DNA from: Verrucomicrobiaceae bacterium
GTDB taxonomy: Bacteria; Verrucomicrobiota; Verrucomicrobiia; Verrucomicrobiales; Verrucomicrobiaceae
Direction: 5' to 3'
NCBI GenBank assembly: GCA_016795375.1
Contig: JAEUHJ010000172.1
Span: forward strand, 1 to 56,173
Length of the DNA stretch: 56,173 bases
The notes under the pieces were generated by a model. The model did no database searches. It was not told where the DNA came from and saw only the letters and a list, made by a program, of their open reading frames with translations. Position numbers and translations under genes: made by a program. Positions 35,806 to 43,465 of the stretch are shown piece after piece; position 1 is the stretch's first letter; the number at the start of each line of letters is the position of its first letter.

Positions 35806-37359
35806 ATGTCCGACTCCCCGCCTGCCGCGCCTTCGCTTCCGCCGCTCGTCCTCCGTGGCGGCGTGCTCGCCCTCTTCTGCTGGGTCGTGGGCTGGATGGC
35901 GATGGCGAAGCTGGGGCTCGGACCCGTGGCTGGCTGGGTCATCGGCGGCGCGACCTTCGGGATCGGTTTGTATGCCATTGCGAACTTGAAAGACGCCCCT
36001 GCCGGACTGTGGGTGACGTTCGGGCTGAAGCTGCTCAGTGTCACCGGCTACAAGATCATGATGGTGGTGATGGTGTCCTACCTCATGAAGGACTGCGGCA
36101 TGAGCGATGCGGACGCTCAGTTTGGCTACCTGCTGCTGGGGCTCATGATGTCCGGCAGCACGTTGCTGGCGGGTTCCATCACCGATGCCATCGGGCTGCG
36201 CCGCACGCTGGCCATCGGTGTGACGCTCGCCGTGCTGGCGCGCGCCATCATGATCTCGGTGTCCAATCCGTGGCTGGCCCTGACGGCCGGGCTGGTCCCC
36301 GTCGCAGTGGGCGAGGCGCTCTGCACTCCGGTGCTGGTGGCGGCGACGCGGAAGTTCAGCACGGCGGAGCAGCGTAGCGTGGCCTTCTCGGTTTTTTACG
36401 CGCTGCTGAATCTCGGCTTCATGGCCGGCTACTTCGTTTTTGACGGCATCAAGCAGGGCGGAGGCGGCGGTTCCACCATTCACCTCTGGGGCACGGACCA
36501 CAGCATCCAGCGCGTCCTTCTCGCCGTGAGCGCCGGCATCGAATTGTTCATGCTGCCGGTGCTCCTCCTGCTGCGTGAGCGCGGCCTGGGGGCCGGTGAC
36601 GCGCCTCCGCGCACGCTCACGGTGGGCGGGGCGGTGAGGGAGTCCGCGCGTCTCTTTTCAATGCTGCTGCGGCATCCGGGCTTTCATCGCCTGCTGATGT
36701 TTCTCGCCGTGATCGGGCTGCTCAAAATCGTGTTCAGCATCATGGACGGGGTGCTGCCGACCTTTCTCGAACGCGAGCTCGGTGTGGAAGGCGGCAAACG
36801 CGCAGGGCGGGCGAACGCGGTGAACAGCGTGCTCATCCTCATCCTCGCGCCTGTCGCCGGCATCCTCACGCGAAAGATGCCCGCGTATCCGATGGTCATC
36901 TTCGGCGGCTTCATCACCGCGCTGTCGTTCATCTTCCTGGCGCTGCCGCAGGCCGCTTTCCAAGGTCTCGCCGACGGACCGCTCGGGCAATGGGTGATCC
37001 GCGGTTACTTTGACTGGCATGGCGCGGCGCACCCGCTGTTCCTCACCGTGGTGCTCTGGCAGGTTGTCTTTTCCATCGGCGAGGCATTTTATTCACCACG
37101 CGTTTATGAATACGCCGTCTCCATCGCCCCGAAAGGGCAGGAGGCCAGCTACGCCGCGCTCTCCGCGGTGCCATTGCTGATGGGCAAGATCACCACCGGC
37201 GCCGTCTTCAGCTGGCTGCTCACCCGCTACTGCCCGGTTGAAGGGCCGCGCGACACCGTGACGATGTGGAGCATCGTCGGCGGCCTCGTGCTGCTGGCTC
37301 CACTGCTGCTCCTCGTGCTGCGCCCCTTCATCCGCATGCGGGAGGAAGGCAAGGAGTGA
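35806..37359 (+). CDS. MFS transporter
   Basis: Predicted 517-aa inner-membrane protein from the ATG at 35806; an upstream TTG start at 35779 would overlap the previous gene. At least 12 hydrophobic segments are visible, with a major-facilitator loop motif in 'GSITDAIGLRRTLAIGVTLA'. The sequence has features of the proton-dependent oligopeptide/POT-like or sugar MFS groups, but none is decisive, so I leave the substrate open. It is followed by the CRISPR array after 84 bp. Confidence 0.82.
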   Translation: MSDSPPAAPSLPPLVLRGGVLALFCWVVGWMAMAKLGLGPVAGWVIGGATFGIGLYAIANLKDAPAGLWVTFGLKLLSVTGYKIMMVVMVSYLMKDCGMSDADAQFGYLLLGLMMSGSTLLAGSITDAIGLRRTLAIGVTLAVLARAIMISVSNPWLALTAGLVPVAVGEALCTPVLVAATRKFSTAEQRSVAFSVFYALLNLGFMAGYFVFDGIKQGGGGGSTIHLWGTDHSIQRVLLAVSAGIELFMLPVLLLLRERGLGAGDAPPRTLTVGGAVRESARLFSMLLRHPGFHRLLMFLAVIGLLKIVFSIMDGVLPTFLERELGVEGGKRAGRANAVNSVLILILAPVAGILTRKMPAYPMVIFGGFITALSFIFLALPQAAFQGLADGPLGQWVIRGYFDWHGAAHPLFLTVVLWQVVFSIGEAFYSPRVYEYAVSIAPKGQEASYAALSAVPLLMGKITTGAVFSWLLTRYCPVEGPRDTVTMWSIVGGLVLLAPLLLLVLRPFIRMREEGKE

Positions 37360-37443
37360 GGGGGGACGCCACTCCGCCCTCTTCAATTCCGGCAACATCA
37401 CCAGCGTCGCGCGAAATGCTGGTTCGGGCGGCGGGGCGGAGCG

Positions 37444-39451
37444 GGACCTCAAGCTCGCTGGAATCATCAAGACCGAAGCGCGCTGCTGCTGCTGCGGTAG
37501 CGCGCGCGCAGGTTCCGCCTCAAGCTCGCTGGAATCATCAAGACCGAAGCCGTCAGGAGCCGCGCCCTTTTCGTCGGGAGGGGGCCGCCTCAAGCTCGCT
37601 GGAATCATCAAGACCGAAGCCGCCGCGTTCGAGCGCCTGCCTGCTCAGGGCCATCCGCCTCAAGCTCGCTGGAATCATCAAGACCGAAGCCCTTCCCGTG
37701 GCCGGAACGCGTTTGGACGCGGGCCCGCCTCAAGCTCGCTGGAATCATCAAGACCGAAGCGCACGCCCGGCGAGCCCAAAAACGGCGCGCAGTTCCCGCC
37801 TCAAGCTCGCTGGAATCATCAAGACCGAAGCTTCACCTCTACGTCGCACGGATTCACGCGAAGGTCCGCCTCAAGCTCGCTGGAATCATCAAGACCGAAG
37901 CGGCGCCACAAGCAAAGCTATTGCTTCTTCTAATACCGCCTCAAGCTCGCTGGAATCATCAAGACCGAAGCGTGGCCCTCTGCCGCGCCGTCAAGAACGC
38001 TCAATCCGCCTCAAGCTCGCTGGAATCATCAAGACCGAAGCCAGAGCTTCAATGCGAGCCGCTGCGTGGCGGCGGCCCGCCTCAAGCTCGCTGGAATCAT
38101 CAAGACCGAAGCAGCGCTCCGCAAGTCGCTCCAGTTTGACTACTTCCCGCCTCAAGCTCGCTGGAATCATCAAGACCGAAGCAGGCAAGCCGGAGGGCTG
38201 GAATGCCGACGATGTGCCGCCTCAAGCTCGCTGGAATCATCAAGACCGAAGCGAGTTGCGAGGGGTGATGGATTAGGACGGCACTTCCCGCCTCAAGCTC
38301 GCTGGAATCATCAAGACCGAAGCGGCAGGTCGATGGTGGGCGCGGGGCTGGCGGGAGTCCGCCTCAAGCTCGCTGGAATCATCAAGACCGAAGCGAAACG
38401 ATCCGGACCAGGCAACCGCAGGCAAAACCGCCTCAAGCTCGCTGGAATCATCAAGACCGAAGCCCTGATGAAGAAAGGCGGTTTTTCCTCCAGTTGGACC
38501 GCCTCAAGCTCGCTGGAATCATCAAGACCGAAGCCTGGCGGCAAAGGCACCTCCAACTACGTTCTTTTCCCGCCTCAAGCTCGCTGGAATCATCAAGACC
38601 GAAGCATGTAAACGGATTTCATCGTGCGACGACCACAAACCGCCTCAAGCTCGCTGGAATCATCAAGACCGAAGCGCGCTGGAAAACGTGAGCCTGCCTG
38701 CGCTCATCAACCGCCTCAAGCTCGCTGGAATCATCAAGACCGAAGCTCGATGTCAATATGTCGAACTACAAGCGCGACATCCGCCTCAAGCTCGCTGGAA
38801 TCATCAAGACCGAAGCAAGTCCATCACGAGTGGATGGACGCGGAACATCGCCCGCCTCAAGCTCGCTGGAATCATCAAGACCGAAGCTCGAACAAGTGCT
38901 CGCCTCCGAAGCCAAAAAAGCCGCCGCCTCAAGCTCGCTGGAATCATCAAGACCGAAGCGCGCTGCCGATGTGGCGGCTACGGGACTTGCTCTCCGCCTC
39001 AAGCTCGCTGGAATCATCAAGACCGAAGCTCACAGCGTACGCCGGATGCCGCCACACCTTGGGCCCGCCTCAAGCTCGCTGGAATCATCAAGACCGAAGC
39101 AGGAGCCGGTGCGGATAGACGGCCAGATTTTGGCCCGCCTCAAGCTCGCTGGAATCATCAAGACCGAAGCGTCGCATGGATGGAGATGCAGTCGTACGCC
39201 GAAAGCCGCCTCAAGCTCGCTGGAATCATCAAGACCGAAGCTCATCGGTCTCGTCGGCACCGCAGGAAAAGGCCCCCGCCTCAAGCTCGCTGGAATCATC
39301 AAGACCGAAGCGCGAGGACTTCCGGGGCGGTGGCATGGACATGGCCCGCCTCAAGCTCGCTGGAATCATCAAGACCGAAGCGCAATCGCATCTTGCCAAG
39401 TCACAGACCCATCAACCGCCTCAAGCTCGCTGGAATCATCAAGACCGAAGC
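37444..39451 (-). CRISPR. CRISPR array, 29 repeats and 28 spacers
   Basis: Repeats of 36 bp (+ strand reading begins CCGCCTCAAGCTCGC and ends CATCAAGACCGAAGC) alternate with spacers of 34-36 bp. By position the repeats start at 37444, 37514, 37585, 37655, 37725, 37796 and so on to 39416. Only the repeat at 37444 visibly departs at its outer end (GGA in place of CCG), as expected for the leader-distal, oldest repeat. The leader side is therefore on the right, next to cas2, and the array is probably transcribed leftward with the cas genes. The crRNA repeat would then read GCTTCGGTCTTGATGATTCC at its 5' end and finish GAGCTTGAGGCGG. The repeat has no strong internal palindrome, as expected for a tracrRNA-dependent type V-B system. 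Confidence 0.97.
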
Positions 39452-39807
39452 AGCAAGGCCGTGGAACGGGGAAGGGAACAGCTTTTGAGCCGCTTTCCGC
39501 GAGCGCCCGCTGTGGAACGTCATGGCTAGCATCTTCGAGTCTGTTGAATTGTGTCTGACGCCCTTCGCGAGCGCGGTACCAGGGCAAGACCCGGCACATC
39601 CGCGCTCGCGAGGAGCGCCGCCGCTTCAGTCGTCATGATTTCAGAGATCAGTTATCCACTCAGGATTTCCTGGAGCTTGCCCGTTCCAATGGCGGAGGAA
39701 GGGTGGTCGGTGGCACATGGCCGACCCATGCTCGCAGGATCGCCCGCGAGCGCAAGCGGGAAATCACCGCGAGGGGATTCCCTTCGCGGGTGCTTCGCAA
39801 GCGCGGA
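39452..39807 (-). promoter_or_regulatory. CRISPR leader and non-coding gap between cas2 and the array
   Basis: The 356-bp gap between the last repeat and the stop of cas2 has no convincing gene. On the minus strand it would be the leader of the array. It is rich in inverted pairs built on a CGCGAGCGC motif: a long hairpin at 39565-39611, CCCGC/GCGGG near 39748-39765, and a CCGCGAGGG/CCCTTCGCGG pair near 39770-39795. The part nearest the first repeat (39452-39495) is less structured. A tracrRNA gene could be located here, but I could not find a convincing anti-repeat (see findings). Confidence 0.55.
39565..39611. repeat. 12-bp perfect inverted repeat in the CRISPR leader gap
   Basis: TCGCGAGCGCGG (39565-39576) and CCGCGCTCGCGA (39600-39611) are perfect inverted copies. 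The 23-nt loop can form a second stem (CC-GGG against CCC-GG with one bulged A). No T-run follows. It may be a structured RNA, a REP-like palindromic element or an IHF-type bending region of the leader. Confidence 0.7.
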
Positions 39808-40095
39808 CTACACAATCGTCACCCGGCTGCGTACGAGGTAGGGCAGGCCCATCGCCTCGATCCGCAGGCCGTGGCTGCTGTCCTCCGGCCCGAGGCTCAC
39901 GAAGAGAACCTGGTCCTCGTCGTGATTCAGGATGGGATGCAGCTCCGCCTCCATCTTGCGGTAGCGTTTCTCATCCAGCGCGCATTCAAAGACGCTGAAT
40001 TGCAGCCGCACGCCGTAGCCTTCCATCGCTTTCGCCACGCGGCGCAGGCGTTTCGGATGGCAGATGTCGTAGCAGATGAGGTAGCGGGTTCTCAT
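39808..40095 (-). CDS. cas2: Cas2, adaptation endoribonuclease-fold protein
   Basis: Predicted 95-aa protein, a normal Cas2 length. It has the ferredoxin-like start RYLICYDI with the conserved aspartate D10, then the KRLRRVAKAMEGYGVRLQFSVFECALD block typical of Cas2. With Cas1 it forms the integrase complex that inserts new spacers at the leader end of the array. It lies 12 bp downstream of cas4-cas1, and its gene is next to the leader of the array. Confidence 0.95.
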   Translation of the reverse strand: MRTRYLICYDICHPKRLRRVAKAMEGYGVRLQFSVFECALDEKRYRKMEAELHPILNHDEDQVLFVSLGPEDSSHGLRIEAMGLPYLVRSRVTIV

Positions 40096-40107
40096 GATTG
40101 TCCTCCT

Positions 40108-41952
40108 TCAACGTGTGGTGAAGCCGTGGTAGCCCGCCGCCTCCCCGCGCAGGTAGCGCCAGAGCTGGCGACCCTGCACTTCCAGCATGCGGCGGTAGCT
40201 CATTTTGTAGCCGAATTCTGGGTGGCTGACCTCCGTGTCCATCCGGCGGAAGTAGCCTTCCCAGAAGGCGCGGCGTCCGGCATCTTTCAGAGAGGTGCCG
40301 TTCGCGCTGCGCACAAAATCCTCCACGCCCAGCTCGCCCCGGTTGATGAGGGAGATCACCACGCTGTCCGCAATCAGCGGGCGGAATTCCTCCATCAGGT
40401 CCAAAGCGAGCGCGGGCCGGCCATAGCGCGGCTGATGCAGAAAGCCGAGGAACGGGTCCAGTCCCACCGCATGGCACACGCCCGTGAGTTCTTTCGCCAG
40501 CATGCTATAGGCCATGGACAGCAGCGCGTTCACCGGATCACGCGGCGGACGCTTGTTTCGCCCTTGGAAATCGAAGCGCCAAGCCTCCCCACGTCCCTTC
40601 AGCATGCTGGGGAAGTGCTCGAAGTAGAGATTCGCCGCCATGCCTTCGTAACCCAGGAGCTGCGTGCGGTCTTCCGCCTCGCTCAGCCCGTCCCTTAGTT
40701 CCGCCAGCAGTTTAAGGGCGCTTTCCGGCGCGTCGCCGTTGCGCATGAGCAGCACGCGCTGGTTGTGAATCTTCGCGCGGATGATCTCCCGCGCCAGTTT
40801 CAGGCGGATGACCTCCTTTTGGAAGAACTCATACTGGCCCATCCGGGCGTCCACCCCGCTCGTCGGCAGGCCGCGCAGCATGCCGAGGAAACGGCCTGCC
40901 GGGGAGAAATAGGCCACGTCGATGTCCAGCTCCAGCGCCGTCTGCACCGCCTGCGCCGTGAGCTGCACCGCGCCATACACATAGATCGCCCGCAGTTGAT
41001 GCCCCGGCATCTTCTGCACCACGTCCCCCTTGATGCTGACGGTGAACATGTCCCCGCGCTGCCCTACTTGCGCCCCCGGCTGCTGCACCACCAGGATTTC
41101 CCCCGCGTCATCACCTGGTCGCGGCGGCTCCTTGATTTCAGGAGCGCGGGCGCCCTCGTCCGCCTTTGCTGGAAAACCAGCACGGGCAGGCTGCGAAGCC
41201 GCGAAGCGAACGCCCGCGTTACGTTCCTGCCAGCCATCAAACACAAAGGCCATCTGCTGCTCATCCACCACCTCCTCAAAGCCTGCCGCCCACCAGCGGC
41301 TCTCATTCGGCAGGCAGATCGGATACGCGCTGCAATGCAGGCAGCGTGGATCATGCACCAGCGGCGGCGGGCAGTGCCCGCTCCGCGCCTGCGCCTTCGC
41401 ATCGGCCAGAGCCTGCAAGGTTAGCTCACGCAATTCGGGAGTCAGCTCCACCGGCACGCGGCGCTTGTCCTCCGCATAATAAATCCAGCCCCGTGTTACC
41501 CGCGTTCCCTCCTCTTCCAGCAGCAGGGCATGGGCCATCACTTGGACTGCATCGCTTTCCTTCGCCACCCGCTCGCCGTTCGCCCCGCGCTTCGCGCTGC
41601 CCTTTTTATAGTCCACGACCTCCGCCCCATCCGGCCCTCCCTCGATCAAATCCACCACGCCCACCAGCCCCAGCGCCACGCTCTCCAGTTTCAGACTGCG
41701 CAGCCGCGCTCCTTCGGCCAAACCCTCCGCCAGCGCCGCCTTCTTGTCCTCCTCATAATTCGAGGGCTTGTCCACGTTCCGGTGCGCATGGCTGCCGGCG
41801 ATGGTGTCCGCGTTCTCCTCGAACAGGTTCTCCACCCACTGGTAATAGAACAGCCGCGGGCAGTAGATGAAATTGTGCAGCCGGCGCACCGGCAGCGGCG
41901 GTTGCAGGGACGCGGCGTCATCCTGCGTCTGGATCGGGGCGGCGGAGTTCAT
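40108..41952 (-). CDS. cas4-cas1: Cas4-Cas1 fusion protein
   Basis: Predicted 614-aa protein from the ATG at 41952; an upstream in-frame ATG at 42024 is less likely. Residues about 25-205 are Cas4: first cluster cysteine C31 in IYCPRLFYY, nuclease H in SHAHRN, D in GVVDLIEGG, K in DYKKGS, and the cysteine group HDPRCLHCSAYPIC. A Pro/Glu-rich linker follows. Residues about 285-614 are Cas1: catalytic E436 in GYEGMAANLYF, H506 in LGFLHQPRYG and acidic residues in LALDLMEEFRP. Cas4 trims prespacers and selects the PAM, and Cas1 integrates them. This fusion is the usual partner of Cas12b (type V-B). Its 5' end is duplicated at 42446-42510, so the promoter side may have been rearranged. Confidence 0.95.
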   Translation of the reverse strand: MNSAAPIQTQDDAASLQPPLPVRRLHNFIYCPRLFYYQWVENLFEENADTIAGSHAHRNVDKPSNYEEDKKAALAEGLAEGARLRSLKLESVALGLVGVVDLIEGGPDGAEVVDYKKGSAKRGANGERVAKESDAVQVMAHALLLEEEGTRVTRGWIYYAEDKRRVPVELTPELRELTLQALADAKAQARSGHCPPPLVHDPRCLHCSAYPICLPNESRWWAAGFEEVVDEQQMAFVFDGWQERNAGVRFAASQPARAGFPAKADEGARAPEIKEPPRPGDDAGEILVVQQPGAQVGQRGDMFTVSIKGDVVQKMPGHQLRAIYVYGAVQLTAQAVQTALELDIDVAYFSPAGRFLGMLRGLPTSGVDARMGQYEFFQKEVIRLKLAREIIRAKIHNQRVLLMRNGDAPESALKLLAELRDGLSEAEDRTQLLGYEGMAANLYFEHFPSMLKGRGEAWRFDFQGRNKRPPRDPVNALLSMAYSMLAKELTGVCHAVGLDPFLGFLHQPRYGRPALALDLMEEFRPLIADSVVISLINRGELGVEDFVRSANGTSLKDAGRRAFWEGYFRRMDTEVSHPEFGYKMSYRRMLEVQGRQLWRYLRGEAAGYHGFTTR

Positions 41953-41953
41953 G
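41889..41953. repeat. 65-bp direct repeat, copy A (5' end of cas4-cas1)
   Basis: This segment covers the start codon and about the first 21 codons of cas4-cas1. It is identical at 63 of 65 positions to 42446-42510 (differences at the G/A sites in GGGAC-G/A-CGG and GTCTG-G/A-ATC). The two copies are 557 bp apart and flank the toxin-antitoxin pair at 41993-42443. Confidence 0.9.
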
Positions 41954-41992
41954 GGCTTGCGGTGTTGGGTGAAAGTGCATACAATCCACGGC

Positions 41993-42214
41993 ATGAGCAC
42001 TGTGCTGGAAATCGAACAGGCCATCGAGCATCTCCCTCCGCAGGACTTTCGTGTCCTGGCTTCCTGGATGCAGGAGAAAATCGACGCTGATGCAGACCGT
42101 GTGTTTGAGCAGTCCGTTCTCGCCGGGAAGTTTGACCACCTCGCCGCCCAGGCGCTGAAAGAGGTCGCCGCTGGTCAGACCACACCCCTCGATGAATTCC
42201 TCCGTTACCGCTAG
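41993..42214 (+). CDS. Putative antitoxin of a RelE/ParE-type pair
   Basis: Predicted 73-aa acidic protein from the ATG at 41993 (MSTVLEIEQAIEHLPPQDF). It overlaps the next gene (42192-42443) by 23 bp. Size, charge and overlap fit an antitoxin that neutralises the toxin and represses its own operon. It has no clear DNA-binding motif that I can name. It is transcribed opposite to the cas genes, inside the interval between the two 65-bp repeats. Confidence 0.7.
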   Translation: MSTVLEIEQAIEHLPPQDFRVLASWMQEKIDADADRVFEQSVLAGKFDHLAAQALKEVAAGQTTPLDEFLRYR

Positions 42215-42443
42215 CTTTCGTCAGGCGCTCGCGGCCCTGCCCGCGCAAGTTCAGGAGCGTGCGCGGAAGCAATACCGCCTCTGGCAGAGCGACCACCGGC
42301 ATCCGTCGTTGCACTTCAAGCGTGTCGGCTCCTACTGGTCCGCCCGTGTGGACAAAAATCACCGCGTGCTCGGCCTGGAGCAGGAAGGCCGCATCTACTG
42401 GTTCTGGATCGGCCCGCACGACGAATACGAGGACCGTCTCTGA
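42192..42443 (+). CDS. RelE/ParE-superfamily toxin
   Basis: Predicted 83-aa basic protein. The 'SFRQALAALPAQVQERARKQYRLWQSDHRHPSLHFKRVG--YWSARVDKNHRVLGLEQEGRIYWFWIGPHDEYEDRL' pattern matches the RelE/ParE/HigB fold: helix pair, then H-x-S/L-F-K strand, R-V-x-x-x-x-R strand and the final IGPHDEYE strand. It would act as an mRNA interferase or gyrase poison when free. Neighbour of the putative antitoxin, in the cas operon. Confidence 0.85.
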   Translation: MNSSVTASFRQALAALPAQVQERARKQYRLWQSDHRHPSLHFKRVGSYWSARVDKNHRVLGLEQEGRIYWFWIGPHDEYEDRL

Positions 42444-42445
42444 AC

Positions 42446-42510
42446 CCGGCAGCGGCGGTTGCAGGGACACGGCGTCATCCTGCGTCTGAATCGGGGCGGC
42501 GGAGTTCATG
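42446..42510. repeat. 65-bp direct repeat, copy B
   Basis: Second copy of the cas4-cas1 5' end, including the complement of an ATG (42507-42509). On the minus strand it can be read for about 21 codons as MNSAAPIQTQDDAVSLQPPL before running into other sequence. It starts 3 bp after the toxin stop codon. It is a dead start rather than a gene. Confidence 0.9.
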
Positions 42511-42546
42511 ACGGCGGGAAGTATAAGCCCGCGTGTCAAGTCTGGC

Positions 42547-42885
42547 TCAGCCCTGCCGGATCACCGCGCACACGCGCTCGCGGATTTCCTCCAGCTTCGC
42601 CTGCTGGAGACACCCCGCCCGGCGGCGCACGCAGGATTCATGCGCTGTCACCACCCGGTGCGGCAGGGCGTAGCTGTCCAGCGGCAGGCCGCCGCCCGGC
42701 ATGAAGTCCGTCATCCTCACCGGCACCGCCTGCGCATGGCTGCCCGGCTGGCTGGTGATCTGGCATAAGATGATGTCCCCGCGAGTCAGCGCTGCCAGCA
42801 CCAGCGCCGGGCGCACCTTCGTGCTGGAGAAATCCGTGAAGGGATACGGCAGCACCACCACCTCCCCGCTCACAAACCGCGCCAT
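42547..42885 (-). CDS. PemK/MazF-family mRNA interferase toxin
   Basis: Predicted 112-aa protein with the PemK/MazF beta-barrel signature: GEVVVLPYPFTDFSSTKVRPALVLA at the N-terminus and 'DIILCQITSQPGSHAQAVPV' with the ITS/QITS core. The family cuts mRNA or tRNA at specific short sequences. Its ATG lies inside the 3' end of the antitoxin gene (16-bp overlap). A second toxin-antitoxin module in the same CRISPR-Cas locus, transcribed with the cas genes. Confidence 0.85.
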   Translation of the reverse strand: MARFVSGEVVVLPYPFTDFSSTKVRPALVLAALTRGDIILCQITSQPGSHAQAVPVRMTDFMPGGGLPLDSYALPHRVVTAHESCVRRRAGCLQQAKLEEIRERVCAVIRQG

Positions 42886-43076
42886 GCCTCATCCTCCTGC
42901 GGATTGTTCCAGTCCGCATCCCACGCGCTGCCCGCCAGCGCCATCAGGTTCTCACGGCCTTCCTCCCCCGTCGGCTGGCGGGATTTGAGAAACACCAGAA
43001 AGTCCAGCACCTCCTCCAGCACCGGTTCCGGTGCGGTGTCGATCTCCGCGTGCAGGGTTTGGGCCAGGGTGCTCAT
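42870..43076 (-). CDS. Antitoxin of the PemK/MazF pair (DUF2281-like)
   Basis: Predicted 68-aa acidic protein from the ATG at 43076. The pattern 'ELDTAPEPVLEEVLDFLVFLKSRQ' is typical of the DUF2281/VapB-type antitoxin group that pairs with MazF/PemK toxins. The C-terminal tail (DADWNNPQEDEAWRGL) is the usual toxin-wrapping part. It overlaps the toxin gene by 16 bp. An upstream in-frame ATG at 43097 is possible. Confidence 0.75.
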   Translation of the reverse strand: MSTLAQTLHAEIDTAPEPVLEEVLDFLVFLKSRQPTGEEGRENLMALAGSAWDADWNNPQEDEAWRGL

Positions 43077-43219
43077 GGACTGGCGATCTTCCTCCAAAGC
43101 GCACCTCAGGCAAGAGACATCTTGCTCAGGACACCTTGCGTGGTTTCAACAAAGCGGGTGGCTCGATCCGGGCGAGAGCCGAGCTTTGCGAGACAGCCAG
43201 CCCGCCAGGGCTGACCTGA

Positions 43220-43442
43220 AAGAGAGAGAGAGAGAGAGCATCGAAGCAATCTCGCGAATCTTCTCCACCGCCACCGGCTCCCGCTCGAAGGCCATGCTCC
43301 GCGCCACATCCAGCGGGATCGCCTCCCACTTCCTGTGCAGCAATTCCTCCGGCTTCAGGGCGCGCCAGCGGGCGATGTTCTCCTTCCAGTTCGTGCGGCA
43401 TAGGTTACGGGCGGCGGCGGGATTGACAAGGAAGGGATCAGA
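43220..43442 (-). pseudogene. Fragment of a coding sequence next to the effector gene
   Basis: Read on the minus strand, codons from 43439 give DPFLVNPAAARNLCRTNWKE and continue in a protein-like way with RALKPEELLHRKWEAIPLDV. No ATG, GTG or TTG start precedes it in frame, and a stop lies just upstream. The sequence then enters an (AG)9 microsatellite and runs on in low-quality frame. It looks like the 3' part of a gene whose 5' end was lost. I cannot name the family. Confidence 0.5.
43221..43238. repeat. (AG)9 microsatellite
   Basis: Nine uninterrupted AG units lie inside the pseudogene fragment, encoding alternating Leu-Ser on the minus strand. Such simple runs can slip during replication and shift the frame, so this could explain the loss of a reading frame or, less likely, act as a phase-variation switch. 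Confidence 0.7.
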
Positions 43443-43465
43443 TCATGAGGATGGCGTCGTTGAGA

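Noticed and set aside
37266..39558. Long open frames running through the CRISPR array, with repeating peptides such as RLKLAGIIKTEA and PPQARWNHQDRS
   Set aside because: The repeat has no stop codon in any of the three plus-strand frames, so open frames are an artefact of the repeated DNA. The units are 70-72 bp and do not keep a common frame.
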